DNA of 59,180 bases from BOKV01 sp049289295. GTDB lineage: Bacteria > Pseudomonadota > Alphaproteobacteria > Rhizobiales > Rhizobiaceae. The position numbers and the translations under genes are program-made. A model generated the notes under the pieces. That model had not been told where the DNA came from and searched no databases. It saw only the letters and a program-made list of their open reading frames with translations. This document shows, in pieces, positions 17,982-25,853 of this stretch. Within the stretch, counting starts at the first letter, position 1. Each line of letters starts with the position of its first letter. Where the stretch lies: NCBI GenBank assembly GCA_049289295.1, contig JBATLL010000077.1:1-59180 (forward strand), in the 5' to 3' direction.

Positions 17982-19660
17982 GAAGCCGCCCGCATGCCAC
18001 GCAGTCCGGAATGCACCATTGCCGGGACCGAAGTGGCCAGGGCAAAGCCGATAAGCGGAAGCAGCATCTGGACAAAGGCATAGACGCCTATTAGCCGCCT
18101 GTCGCCACCCGAGGCAAGGGCCACGGCTTCAGTTGTCACGGTAGGCCAGCGCCCTGCACCAATGAGAACGGTCGGCAGGTATTGCCCCACCGACACTGCA
18201 AAGCCGATTGCGCAGGCGATGAGGACCGGGCGCAGAAGCATGGGCAACCTGACCCGCCAGAATACCGCTACCGGGCTTGCCCCAAGGCTGCGGGCAATTT
18301 CGACATAGCGCCGATCATAGGCCCGCCAGGGGTCGGACAGCGAAAGAAACACATAGGGCAGGACGAACACCAGATGGACCAGCACCAGAGATGGAAAGGC
18401 GGCTGTCATACCCGCTGCCAGAAAGAAGAGCTGGAGCCCGAAAACGAACGAAACCTGCGGCACGATCAATGGCAGGTAGAGGATTGCCACTGCCCTGGTT
18501 CCCCCTGTGCGCCCGGTCTGGGCTTCGCGTTCCAGGCAACCGATCACGAGAGCGATCGCGATGGCAGTTGATGCAAGACCGGCCGCCATGGTGACGGCAA
18601 GAGGCCTTGCAAGAAAGGGAAGCTGTCGCTCCCAGATGGCAAGGGAAAGGGAGCGCGGTAGCGCATCGGGAAAGGTCCAGTAACCCGAAATGGACCACAG
18701 GGCGAGCAGGAAGAGGCCGGCAAACACCAGCAAGGCTGCGAGCAGGACGAACACAGCTGACGTGTAGCGCACTGGAGTTTCGCTAACCACGCAGGAACCG
18801 AGGAAGCGCAGCGCTCGGCTCGCGCGTGCGAAGATGCGTTCGCCAGCAATCCACGAGGCCAGTGCCGCAAGCACGATAGCCAGTTGCAGGATTGCTCCGG
18901 CAGAAGCACGAAAGCGCATGGTGAGATCAGGATCGTTCATCCATGACACCAGCCTGACTGCCAGCGGTGCCGGATTTGTCGGACCGAGAATCAGCGCGAC
19001 ATCGACGACGGAGCAGGCATAGGCAATGACTGCAAAGACGGCCAGGCGGATTTGCGGGTAGATCAGAGGCCAAACTGCCATCAGGAATGCACAGACCCTG
19101 CCATAACCGAGATTGACAGCAATGCGAGCATGCTCACGCGCCCGCGCCTGCGGAAGGGCTGCAAGGGTCACCAGGAAAAGAAAGGGTATTTCCTTGGCAA
19201 CCAGCCCACTGATCATGGCGATGCCGAACGTATCGTGGATGATCAGCCAATCCGGCGGGCGAACAAATCCTGTCAGTTCGGGGGATGCCAGACGAAGCAG
19301 CCATCCTGAGGGCGCAAACAGGAATGCAAGCCCGAAGGCTGCGGCTGCATGAGGTACCGACAGCAGGGGGGACAAAAGAAGCTGCATGCGCCTGAAGGCG
19401 GAAGTGTGCGACCAGGCGGCAAAGAATGTCGCAACCGCTGCCAGGGATATGAAGGCCGTGATGAGGCCGGTCAGGAAGCTCATTGAAGCCGAACGAAACA
19501 GGCCGGGTTGAGCCAGGAGATCAGACCAGGGCGCAAGTGTCAGGTCGCTGCCGCCAAGTGCCGGGAAAAAGCCGAAAGCTGGAAGCAAGGTCGCAAGCAG
19601 TCCAAACAGGACTGGTCCTGCAAGAACCAGAACTGTCAGGCGCGGAATAGCTGCCAGCAT
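17978..19660 (-). CDS. ynjC: ABC transporter permease, fused two-domain YnjC-like
   Basis: A 560-residue inner-membrane protein with two permease domains in one chain, each with about six helices and an EAA loop (A-R-E-H-A-R-I-A-V-N-L-G-Y-G in the first, E-I-A-R-S-L-G-A-S-P-V in the second). This layout is shared by YnjC, ThiP and the Fe(III) permease FbpB. With the binding protein encoded 28 bases upstream it matches YnjBCD best. No substrate has been proved for that family, so calling it a thiamine or iron system would go too far. Confidence 0.87.
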   Translation of the reverse strand: MLAAIPRLTVLVLAGPVLFGLLATLLPAFGFFPALGGSDLTLAPWSDLLAQPGLFRSASMSFLTGLITAFISLAAVATFFAAWSHTSAFRRMQLLLSPLLSVPHAAAAFGLAFLFAPSGWLLRLASPELTGFVRPPDWLIIHDTFGIAMISGLVAKEIPFLFLVTLAALPQARAREHARIAVNLGYGRVCAFLMAVWPLIYPQIRLAVFAVIAYACSVVDVALILGPTNPAPLAVRLVSWMNDPDLTMRFRASAGAILQLAIVLAALASWIAGERIFARASRALRFLGSCVVSETPVRYTSAVFVLLAALLVFAGLFLLALWSISGYWTFPDALPRSLSLAIWERQLPFLARPLAVTMAAGLASTAIAIALVIGCLEREAQTGRTGGTRAVAILYLPLIVPQVSFVFGLQLFFLAAGMTAAFPSLVLVHLVFVLPYVFLSLSDPWRAYDRRYVEIARSLGASPVAVFWRVRLPMLLRPVLIACAIGFAVSVGQYLPTVLIGAGRWPTVTTEAVALASGGDRRLIGVYAFVQMLLPLIGFALATSVPAMVHSGLRGMRAAS

Positions 19661-19688
19661 CGGTCCTCCGTGCGACAGGCGCCGACGA

Positions 19689-20906
19689 TCAGTTGGCTAC
19701 GCCGTAGCGCCTTGTCCATTCTTCCTCGATGCGATTCATCCAGCTGGCATGCGGCTCGTCAAGTGCTGGTCCCAACTGCGATGGCTTGAGTGTCGCGATG
19801 CCGAGATCAAGACTGTCAAACCCGCTGCGGAATTCATCCGGTATCCTGTCCGTGTCGAGAACGGTCGGATCACCCCAGATTTTCGGGTCCTGCTTGCGCA
19901 ATTGCGCTTCAGGTGAAATCAGGAAATTGGCCAACAGGAGCGCTCCTTCCCTGGCGCTCGCATTGTAGGGGATCGCCACGAAATGTGTGTTGGCGAGCGT
20001 CCCGCCTGAAAAGACGAAGGAACGCACCGTGTCGGGCAATTCGCCGCTGGCAATCGCGTTGGAGGCTTCTGCCGGGGAAAAGGCAAAGGCGATATCGATT
20101 TCATTGTCCGCAAGAAGCTGGCGAAGCGCTTCCTTGTTCTTGGGAAAGGTCTTTGCCGAGCGCCACATGTTTGGGTGCATGGCATCAAGCTTTTCGAACA
20201 GCGGCGCGACGACCGCGTCAAAATCGGCTTCCACGACCGGTTTCAGCAGCACGGATGGATCAGCAACGGATTCAGTCAGGGCCTGCTTCAGGAAAGACGA
20301 ACCGATGAAGTCGGGTGGAGCGGGGTAGCTGAACCGGCCGGAATGTTTTGCGGTCCAGGCGACAAGATCATCAAAGGAATCCGGCATTTCGAGGCCACGC
20401 GCGGTGTCGTGAAAGAAGACCACCTTTGCCATGCCCCAGGGCGATTCCAGCCCTTCGACAGGAACCGTGAAATCCGTCAGGATCGTAGGCTTGCCGGCAT
20501 GGTCCACATATTGCCAGTTCGGCAGCTTGTCCGCCCAACCGGGCGAAAAAAGCAGACCCTGCTTTTTCATGGATGCGAAATTTTCGCCATTGATCCAGAT
20601 GAGATCGATGGAGCCGCCTTCATCCTTGCCTGCCGCTTTTTCCGCAACAACCTTGGCAACCGCATGGGCAGTGTCGTCGAGCTTCACATGTACGAGCGTA
20701 ACGCCAAACCGCTCCTTGAGGATATCGCCTGCCCAGGCAATGTAATCGTTGATGTTCTGCGCACCGCCCCAGGCATTGAAGTAGACCGTCTGGCCGCGCG
20801 CGTCTTCCTCGATCTTCTGCCAGTTGCCGGGATCGGTGGCATGGCCGGAAGCGAAACTGGCCGAAAGCGCGATGGCGGTCAGAAGGGGAAGCAGAATCCT
20901 GCGCAT
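19689..20906 (-). CDS. ynjB: ABC transporter substrate-binding protein, YnjB-like
   Basis: A 405-residue secreted binding protein. A signal peptide with basic M-R-R, a hydrophobic core and a cleavage site near S-G-H-A (about residue 23) is followed by a type II periplasmic-binding fold. Motifs include V-Y-F-N-A-W-G-G, I-D-L-I-W-I-N-G-E-N-F and S-Y-P-A-P-P-D-F-I-G. It is the first gene of the ynjBCD-hrpB group. The ATG at 20906 is taken (a TTG lies directly before it) with GAGAGG upstream. The gap of about 145 bases before it shows no TPP-type riboswitch sequence. Confidence 0.88.
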   Translation of the reverse strand: MRRILLPLLTAIALSASFASGHATDPGNWQKIEEDARGQTVYFNAWGGAQNINDYIAWAGDILKERFGVTLVHVKLDDTAHAVAKVVAEKAAGKDEGGSIDLIWINGENFASMKKQGLLFSPGWADKLPNWQYVDHAGKPTILTDFTVPVEGLESPWGMAKVVFFHDTARGLEMPDSFDDLVAWTAKHSGRFSYPAPPDFIGSSFLKQALTESVADPSVLLKPVVEADFDAVVAPLFEKLDAMHPNMWRSAKTFPKNKEALRQLLADNEIDIAFAFSPAEASNAIASGELPDTVRSFVFSGGTLANTHFVAIPYNASAREGALLLANFLISPEAQLRKQDPKIWGDPTVLDTDRIPDEFRSGFDSLDLGIATLKPSQLGPALDEPHASWMNRIEEEWTRRYGVAN

Positions 20907-21051
20907 CAATCAAATACCTCTCGAAATTGCTCTACTATCTGGCCAAGCCTGAAAATCCATGCCGGGCGGTCTGGCTACGGCGGACAGCATTCACGGTCAA
21001 AACACGTCTGTGTGACAAACCCTCTACCCGTTTCAATCCCAACGGATTGCA

Positions 21052-21549
21052 TCAACCCTGGGGGTCCGCGTCTCCCCGCCTGCCTCGATACCAGTGCAGG
21101 AACTCATCCAGAAGGATCAGCCCGGCACCGACGGTGACGAAGGCATCGGCAAGGTTGAATACCGCAAAAGACCAGTTTCCGGCGTGAACCAGAACGAAGT
21201 CGACAACATGACCCAGACGCAGCCGGTCGATCAGGTTGCCGATCGCCCCACCCATCACAAGGGTAAAGCCGACATGTGCACCAAGGCGCAAATGGTCAAG
21301 AGACCGCCAGACCGCCAGCAGAATGAAGGACACGGCAATGGAGAGGATGGCAAGGACAGTATCGTCCAGGAAGGCCAGCATCGAGAAGGCAATGCCCTCG
21401 TTCCAGGTCCGGTAAAGGGCAAGGAAGGGGATGACATCGACGGCGCGCTGAAAAGGCAGGGTTGTTTCAACCCACCATTTGGAAAGCTGATCGATGGCAA
21501 CGAGCGCGCCTACCGCACCAGAGGCTGCCACAAACACCCGCATGGTCAC
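21052..21549 (-). CDS. lspA: Lipoprotein signal peptidase (signal peptidase II)
   Basis: An inner-membrane aspartyl protease that removes signal peptides from prolipoproteins after diacylglyceryl transfer. The 165-residue protein has four transmembrane helices. The catalytic aspartates are D117 in G-H-V-V-D-F and D135 in F-N-L-A-D-A-F, with the conserved G-N-L-I-D-R before them. The start overlaps the end of the upstream RNA methyltransferase gene by four bases (ATGA), so the two are coupled. It is inhibited by globomycin in characterised homologues. Confidence 0.95.
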   Translation of the reverse strand: MTMRVFVAASGAVGALVAIDQLSKWWVETTLPFQRAVDVIPFLALYRTWNEGIAFSMLAFLDDTVLAILSIAVSFILLAVWRSLDHLRLGAHVGFTLVMGGAIGNLIDRLRLGHVVDFVLVHAGNWSFAVFNLADAFVTVGAGLILLDEFLHWYRGRRGDADPQG

Positions 21550-22400
21550 CTGCCCCCTGTACCAATGCCAAGCGCATGTCGGCGCATTTCAAACAGCATG
21601 ATGCCGGTCGCAACAGCAAGATTGAGGGAATCTGCCTGCCCGGCCATCGGAATCAGCACCAGCCTGTCACAGATATCCGCTAGGTTGTCGGGCAATCCCT
21701 GCTGTTCATTGCCCATCAAGAGCAAGGCAGGCTTGCCGCGGTAATCGGGTTCACGATAGTCAACGGCACCAGACAGATGGGTGCCAACAACCATGCCGGT
21801 CCATTTCTTGCGCCAGGCGAGGAATTCCTGTTCGCTCATGCGCGCAATGGGAACATGGAAAAGCGAACCCATCGTTGCGCGCACCGCTTCCAGCGAAAAC
21901 GGGTCGGTGGTTTCGCCTATCAGGATCAGCCCGGCTGCGCCTGCGCAATCTGCAGTGCGGATGATCGTGCCAAGATTGCCGGGGTCACGAACACGATCGA
22001 GTGCAACCCACAGATCGCTGCCAACTGGCTTGATCCGATCCACGGCGTAAAATTTCTGCGATATGATACCGATGACCATTTGCGGGTTGTCGCGACGTGC
22101 GATCGCCGCCAGGACCTTGTCGGTCGCTTCGATAACCAGCGCACCTTTGGCGCGGGCGCGTGCTGCCGCGGCCATGACAGCCTGGTTTGTGGCCATCCGC
22201 TTGCCATAGACCAGGATGTGAACCTGCCAGCCGCCAGCCAGCGCATCGTTCACGAGCTTCAGACCTTCAGCCATGAACCGCCCGGTCTGGTCGCGGTACT
22301 TCTTCATGGCGAGCGCACGGATTTCCTTAACAACGGGATTGGAAACCGCGCTGATTTCACGGACCTGGCCCTGACGTTCGTCCTGTGGTTCGCTGGTCAT
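21546..22400 (-). CDS. SpoU/TrmH-family RNA 2'-O-methyltransferase
   Basis: A 284-residue SPOUT methyltransferase acting on rRNA or tRNA ribose 2'-hydroxyls. The N-terminal substrate-binding domain (F-M-A-E-G-L-K-L-V-N-D-A-L) precedes the trefoil-knot domain with motif 1 (V-R-D-P-G-N-L-G-T-I-I-R-T-A), motif 2 (G-N-E-Q-Q-G-L) and motif 3 (P-M-A-G-Q-A-D-S-L-N-L-A-V-A). The target nucleotide is not known. The ATG at 22400 overlaps the stop of the upstream methyltransferase gene (ATGA); a frame-open start at 22415 is less likely. Confidence 0.9.
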   Translation of the reverse strand: MTSEPQDERQGQVREISAVSNPVVKEIRALAMKKYRDQTGRFMAEGLKLVNDALAGGWQVHILVYGKRMATNQAVMAAAARARAKGALVIEATDKVLAAIARRDNPQMVIGIISQKFYAVDRIKPVGSDLWVALDRVRDPGNLGTIIRTADCAGAAGLILIGETTDPFSLEAVRATMGSLFHVPIARMSEQEFLAWRKKWTGMVVGTHLSGAVDYREPDYRGKPALLLMGNEQQGLPDNLADICDRLVLIPMAGQADSLNLAVATGIMLFEMRRHALGIGTGGR

Positions 22401-23407
22401 CTGTCGGCTTCCCAACGGCTGAACATCGAGGTCGAAAGACGCCGATCGCCACCTTTAGTCCTGATGACGAGTTCGCCCGATTCCAGGCTGCCGCCAAGGT
22501 CTGCGAAGACTTCCTGCATCAGTTCGTGCATGGCGAAGAAAGAGGAGCGGATCGCATAGGCTGTCAGGATGACAAAGAGTGGCTTTGGCGAAATCAGTTC
22601 GCGGACAAGATCCACCATATGCGGCAGATTTTCGAACAATTGCCAGACTTCACCCTTGGGACCCCGTCCATACTGGGGAGGGTCGAGAATGATTGCATCA
22701 TAGGTATTGCCGCGCCGGACTTCGCGCTCGCAGAATTTCACCGCGTCCTCACAGATCCAGCGCACGGGTCTATCTGAAAGGCCGGCCAGTTCCTGGTTCT
22801 CCCGCGCCCAACCGATCGCCTTGCGTGATGCGTCAACGTGGGTGACCTGGGCGCCGGCATGGGCAGCTACCAGTGAAGCAACGCCGGTATAGCCGAACAG
22901 GTTCAACACCTTCACTTCGCGACCCCTGACCTTCCTGGCGTCGCTTATCCGGCTGTGGGCATATTCCCAGTGGGCAGCCTGTTCGGGGAAAACGCCAACA
23001 TGGCGAAACGAGGTGAAGCGGCCGAGGAACGAGATGCCGTCCCATTCGAGCGGCCATGTTTCTCCGAGCGGTGCCTTTGGAAAACGCCAGCGCCCCATGC
23101 CTTCTTCGTCAGTGTCGCCGGTAAAGACTGCGTCAGCATCCCGCCAGGCCTGCGGTGGCAGGCTTCTTTGCCAGATGGCCTGACCTTCGGGCCTGACTAT
23201 CGTGAGAGGGCCATACTGTTCCAGTTTCTGGCCATCGCCGCTGTCGAGCAGGGCGTAGAAGGGACTTGCCCCGGTTTCAAGGATAACCGGCACCGTTTCA
23301 GGCAAGCGCAATTGCGAAGCAGGCCGACGCGCAGGTGCCGCGCCTTGTTGCACGGGCCTTGATTGAGGGGCATGCTGGGGTTGGGAACGGTTTTTTTCGT
23401 GGGCCAT
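22397..23407 (-). CDS. Class I SAM-dependent methyltransferase, RlmI-like
   Basis: A 336-residue protein with a basic N-terminal tail and a Rossmann methyltransferase domain. Motif I is V-L-N-L-F-G-Y-T-G-V-A-S-L, followed by V-D-A-S-R-K-A-I and the catalytic D-P-P-Q-Y-G-R-G-P. The layout resembles rRNA cytosine-C5 methyltransferases (RlmI/RlmL), though no PUA domain is evident at the N-terminus. It begins a coupled run with the SpoU methyltransferase and lspA. The frame is open to 23551 but the ATG at 23407 gives the family start. Confidence 0.84.
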   Translation of the reverse strand: MAHEKNRSQPQHAPQSRPVQQGAAPARRPASQLRLPETVPVILETGASPFYALLDSGDGQKLEQYGPLTIVRPEGQAIWQRSLPPQAWRDADAVFTGDTDEEGMGRWRFPKAPLGETWPLEWDGISFLGRFTSFRHVGVFPEQAAHWEYAHSRISDARKVRGREVKVLNLFGYTGVASLVAAHAGAQVTHVDASRKAIGWARENQELAGLSDRPVRWICEDAVKFCEREVRRGNTYDAIILDPPQYGRGPKGEVWQLFENLPHMVDLVRELISPKPLFVILTAYAIRSSFFAMHELMQEVFADLGGSLESGELVIRTKGGDRRLSTSMFSRWEADR

Positions 23408-23550
23408 GATCTTGCGCCAATCAGTCAGGCGAGACCTAAAGAAAATCCTGGCGAACCGCAAACAGCAATTTTGCCTACTTTTCTTGAACTGGCCGAAGGA
23501 AAGTGCGAACCATTGGCGAAACAGTTCACCCAAGCCTTGTGAGAACGTCA

Positions 23551-23991
23551 ATGGATCTGAACGGCGAATATATCATTCCGGCCCCGCGGCAGAAGGTCTG
23601 GGAAGCGCTCAATGATCCAGAAGTGCTGCGCGCCTGCATTCCAGGTTGCGAGAATCTGGAAATGGAATCGCCAACCAGGATGAGCGCAACCGTGGTCACG
23701 AAGATCGGGCCGGTGAAGGCCAAGTTCTCAGGCAACGTGACACTCAAGAACATCAAGGCTCCGGAAAGCTACACGATTTCCGGTGAAGGCAAGGGCGGCA
23801 TTGCGGGATTTGCCAAGGGTGGCGCCGATGTCTCACTCGATGAGGTCGAAGGCGGCACGCGCCTTTCCTATGCCGTCAAGGCGCAGGTTGGCGGCAAGAT
23901 CGCCCAGCTTGGATCGCGCCTGATCGATTCCACTGCCAAGAAGCTGGCAGATCAGTTCTTCAAGTCATTCGCAAAGAAGCTTGGCGGCTGA
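23551..23991 (+). CDS. CoxG-like SRPBCC family protein
   Basis: A 146-residue START/Bet v 1-like protein of the CoxG group, with the hallmark I-P-G-C-E-N-L near residue 30 and internal G-P-V-K-A-K-F-S-G. In CO-oxidising bacteria CoxG anchors carbon monoxide dehydrogenase to the membrane, but no CO dehydrogenase genes are nearby. The C-terminal membrane anchor of true CoxG is lacking. Here it is more likely a small ligand-binding or quality-control protein of unknown role. The ATG at 23551 is preferred over one 48 bases upstream by homology; its ribosome site is weak. Confidence 0.8.
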   Translation: MDLNGEYIIPAPRQKVWEALNDPEVLRACIPGCENLEMESPTRMSATVVTKIGPVKAKFSGNVTLKNIKAPESYTISGEGKGGIAGFAKGGADVSLDEVEGGTRLSYAVKAQVGGKIAQLGSRLIDSTAKKLADQFFKSFAKKLGG

Positions 23992-23993
23992 TA

Positions 23994-24362
23994 TCAGGCC
24001 GCCTGACGTCCAGGATTGACCGGCACAAGGCTTGAGCCAGTGGCCGCTGCGGCAAGATCGTCTGCGCGTTTTTTCTGGCGTTCCGCCTCGGCCTGCCAGT
24101 TCTGCGCTTCTTTTGCGAGGCGCGCGGCACGGCGGCGATGAACGCCTTGCGAGAACCAGGTTGCTATCCCACCGATGACGAGACCTGTGAGAACTGCACT
24201 GAAAATGAAGACGAAGAACGGCATGTCGATGGAAATGGCCGGACCTACTTCACTGAACGGGTCCAGCCGCAGGCTCACCATCTGGCGATTGGCGACGGAA
24301 AGAACTACCAGAAGAATTCCGACTGGCACCAGCACCAGAGCGGTCAGTATCTTTCTAAGCAT
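23994..24362 (-). CDS. LapA-family membrane protein (DUF1049)
   Basis: A 122-residue inner-membrane protein with two transmembrane helices (about residues 6-26 and 48-70) and a charged C-terminal coiled coil (about 75-105). In E. coli, LapA works with LapB in controlling LPS synthesis through LpxC. Here the gene follows ihfB, as it does in many Hyphomicrobiales, and may be the last gene of the rpsA-sppA-ihfB transcript. The ATG at 24362 follows GGGAAAG. The function is inferred from family only. Confidence 0.85.
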   Translation of the reverse strand: MLRKILTALVLVPVGILLVVLSVANRQMVSLRLDPFSEVGPAISIDMPFFVFIFSAVLTGLVIGGIATWFSQGVHRRRAARLAKEAQNWQAEAERQKKRADDLAAAATGSSLVPVNPGRQAA

Positions 24363-24400
24363 CAAACTTTCCCGAGTTGCAACAGGACCGGCAAACCGTC

Positions 24401-24682
24401 CTAATTGTCGTTGAGCCGCTCACGCAGCTCCTTGCCTGTCTTGAAGAACGGCACCCATTTCTCCTCGACGGAGACCTTGTCGCCCGTGCGCGGGTTGCGA
24501 CCCACGCGTGCCGGCCTGTTCTTGACGGAGAAGGCACCGAAGCCCCTGAGTTCCACACGATCACCGTTCGCAAGGGCTGCGGTTATCTCATCCAGGATAG
24601 CGTTGACGATGTTCTCGACGTCACGCTGGAAAAGATGCGGATTACGATCTGCTATGGCCTGGACAAGTTCTGACTTGATCAT
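24401..24682 (-). CDS. ihfB: Integration host factor subunit beta
   Basis: A 93-residue DNA-bending protein of the HU/IHF family which pairs with IHF alpha. The beta-arm sequence R-P-A-R-V-G-R-N-P-R-T-G, with the DNA-intercalating proline, and the start M-I-K-S-E-L-V identify the beta subunit. IHF assists sigma-54 promoters by looping DNA, which fits with the rpoN gene in the same chromosomal region. Its ATG overlaps the stop of sppA (ATGA), so translation is coupled. Confidence 0.95.
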   Translation of the reverse strand: MIKSELVQAIADRNPHLFQRDVENIVNAILDEITAALANGDRVELRGFGAFSVKNRPARVGRNPRTGDKVSVEEKWVPFFKTGKELRERLNDN

Positions 24683-25683
24683 TGGCTATTTTCCGGAAAA
24701 CCGCTTTTCGATGTTTCAATTTGCATGACAGAGACCAACCCGTCAAGAAACAGGCGCCTGGACAGTTGATCCTGAAGGGTCTGTGAAAGGCTTTCCTGCG
24801 CTGGCAGCCCAAGCAGGTTCAGCAGTGTGGCAAAGCGTTGCGACGAGGCGGGGTTGGCAAACAGTCCCTGTTCGGCTTCGGGTTTCCATTCGACAATCTT
24901 GATATTCTTGTCGAGTGCCTTGTTTGCAACAAGCCACTTCCTGGCCGTTTCTTCATCGCCAATCTCGTCCACGAGGCCATTGGCCAGGCCCTGGGAACCG
25001 GTAAATATGCTGCCATCGGCGAGTGACTTCGCCTTTTCGGCCGTGAAATTGCGGCGCTCGGCTACAAGACCGACAAACCAGGCATAGGTATCGTCGACGA
25101 CCTTGGCGATCATTGCCTTGGCTTCGTCGCTGGCTGGGTGGAAGGGCGACGGCTCTGCCTTGAGCGGGGCAGACTTGATCGCATCGACTTTTACCCCGAT
25201 TTTTTCAAACAGGGTGGAAACATCGCCATACTGGAACAGGACGCCAATCGAGCCGACAATCGAGGATCTGCGCGCGATGATGCGCTCGCTGCCACAGGCA
25301 ATCATGTAACCGGCTGATGCAGCCAGTGTGCCAACGGATGTGACCACCGGTTTCTTTTCGGAAAGCATGCGAACCGCCTCATAAATCGCTTCACCACCGA
25401 CTGTCGAGCCACCTGGCGACGATACGTCGAGGATGACAGCCTTGACCTGATCCTTGCGGCCAAGCTTTTCCAGAAGTTCGATCATCTTGGCATCATTGGT
25501 AATGACACCCTTTATCTCGACGCGCGCCACGTGGTCGGCACCACGTTTGGAAAAACGATCGGAAAGGCCCGAGACGGAGAACAGGGCGAGGGCGAGGGCG
25601 CCGAGCATGACAAGCGTTACAAGACGCCAGAAGCCCAGTTTGCGGCGCAGCCGCCTGCGGTCGATCATCTCGTCAGGTGTCAT
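24679..25683 (-). CDS. sppA: Signal peptide peptidase SppA, short form
   Basis: A 334-residue membrane serine protease that degrades cleaved signal peptides. A transmembrane helix at about residues 19-39 anchors it, with the protease domain in the periplasm. The Ser/Lys dyad is S123 in A-A-S-A-G-Y and K175 in P-L-K-A-E-P-S-P. The length corresponds to the single-domain form that acts as an oligomer. It lies between rpsA and ihfB on the same strand, separated from rpsA by a terminator. Confidence 0.93.
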   Translation of the reverse strand: MTPDEMIDRRRLRRKLGFWRLVTLVMLGALALALFSVSGLSDRFSKRGADHVARVEIKGVITNDAKMIELLEKLGRKDQVKAVILDVSSPGGSTVGGEAIYEAVRMLSEKKPVVTSVGTLAASAGYMIACGSERIIARRSSIVGSIGVLFQYGDVSTLFEKIGVKVDAIKSAPLKAEPSPFHPASDEAKAMIAKVVDDTYAWFVGLVAERRNFTAEKAKSLADGSIFTGSQGLANGLVDEIGDEETARKWLVANKALDKNIKIVEWKPEAEQGLFANPASSQRFATLLNLLGLPAQESLSQTLQDQLSRRLFLDGLVSVMQIETSKSGFPENSQ

Positions 25684-25802
25684 GGAGATCGCTGCCCCTT
25701 CCTCAGCCGTGCCTGTTCCGTGTGTTTCAAGGCTTCATGCTCCTGACCGCAAATTGGGGTAGCAGCATGGCAAGCAATGCAATGATAATCCAGGAAGGCA
25801 AC

Positions 25803-25833
25803 AAAAAGCCCGCGCGAATTGACGCGCGGGCTT
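25803..25833 (-). terminator. Intrinsic terminator of rpsA
   Basis: On the minus strand, AAGCCCGCGCG and CGCGCGGGCTT are perfect 11-base arms around a six-base loop and are followed by TTTTTG. This is a textbook Rho-independent terminator 20 bases after the rpsA stop. sppA downstream must therefore depend on read-through or on its own promoter. Confidence 0.92.
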
Positions 25834-25853
25834 ACTGTTCGATTCAGAACGGA

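Noticed and set aside
20910..21051. TPP riboswitch upstream of the ynjB-like gene
   Set aside because: The conserved CUGAGA and ACCUGAUCUGGAUAAUGC elements are absent, so there is no support for a thiamine role from the leader.
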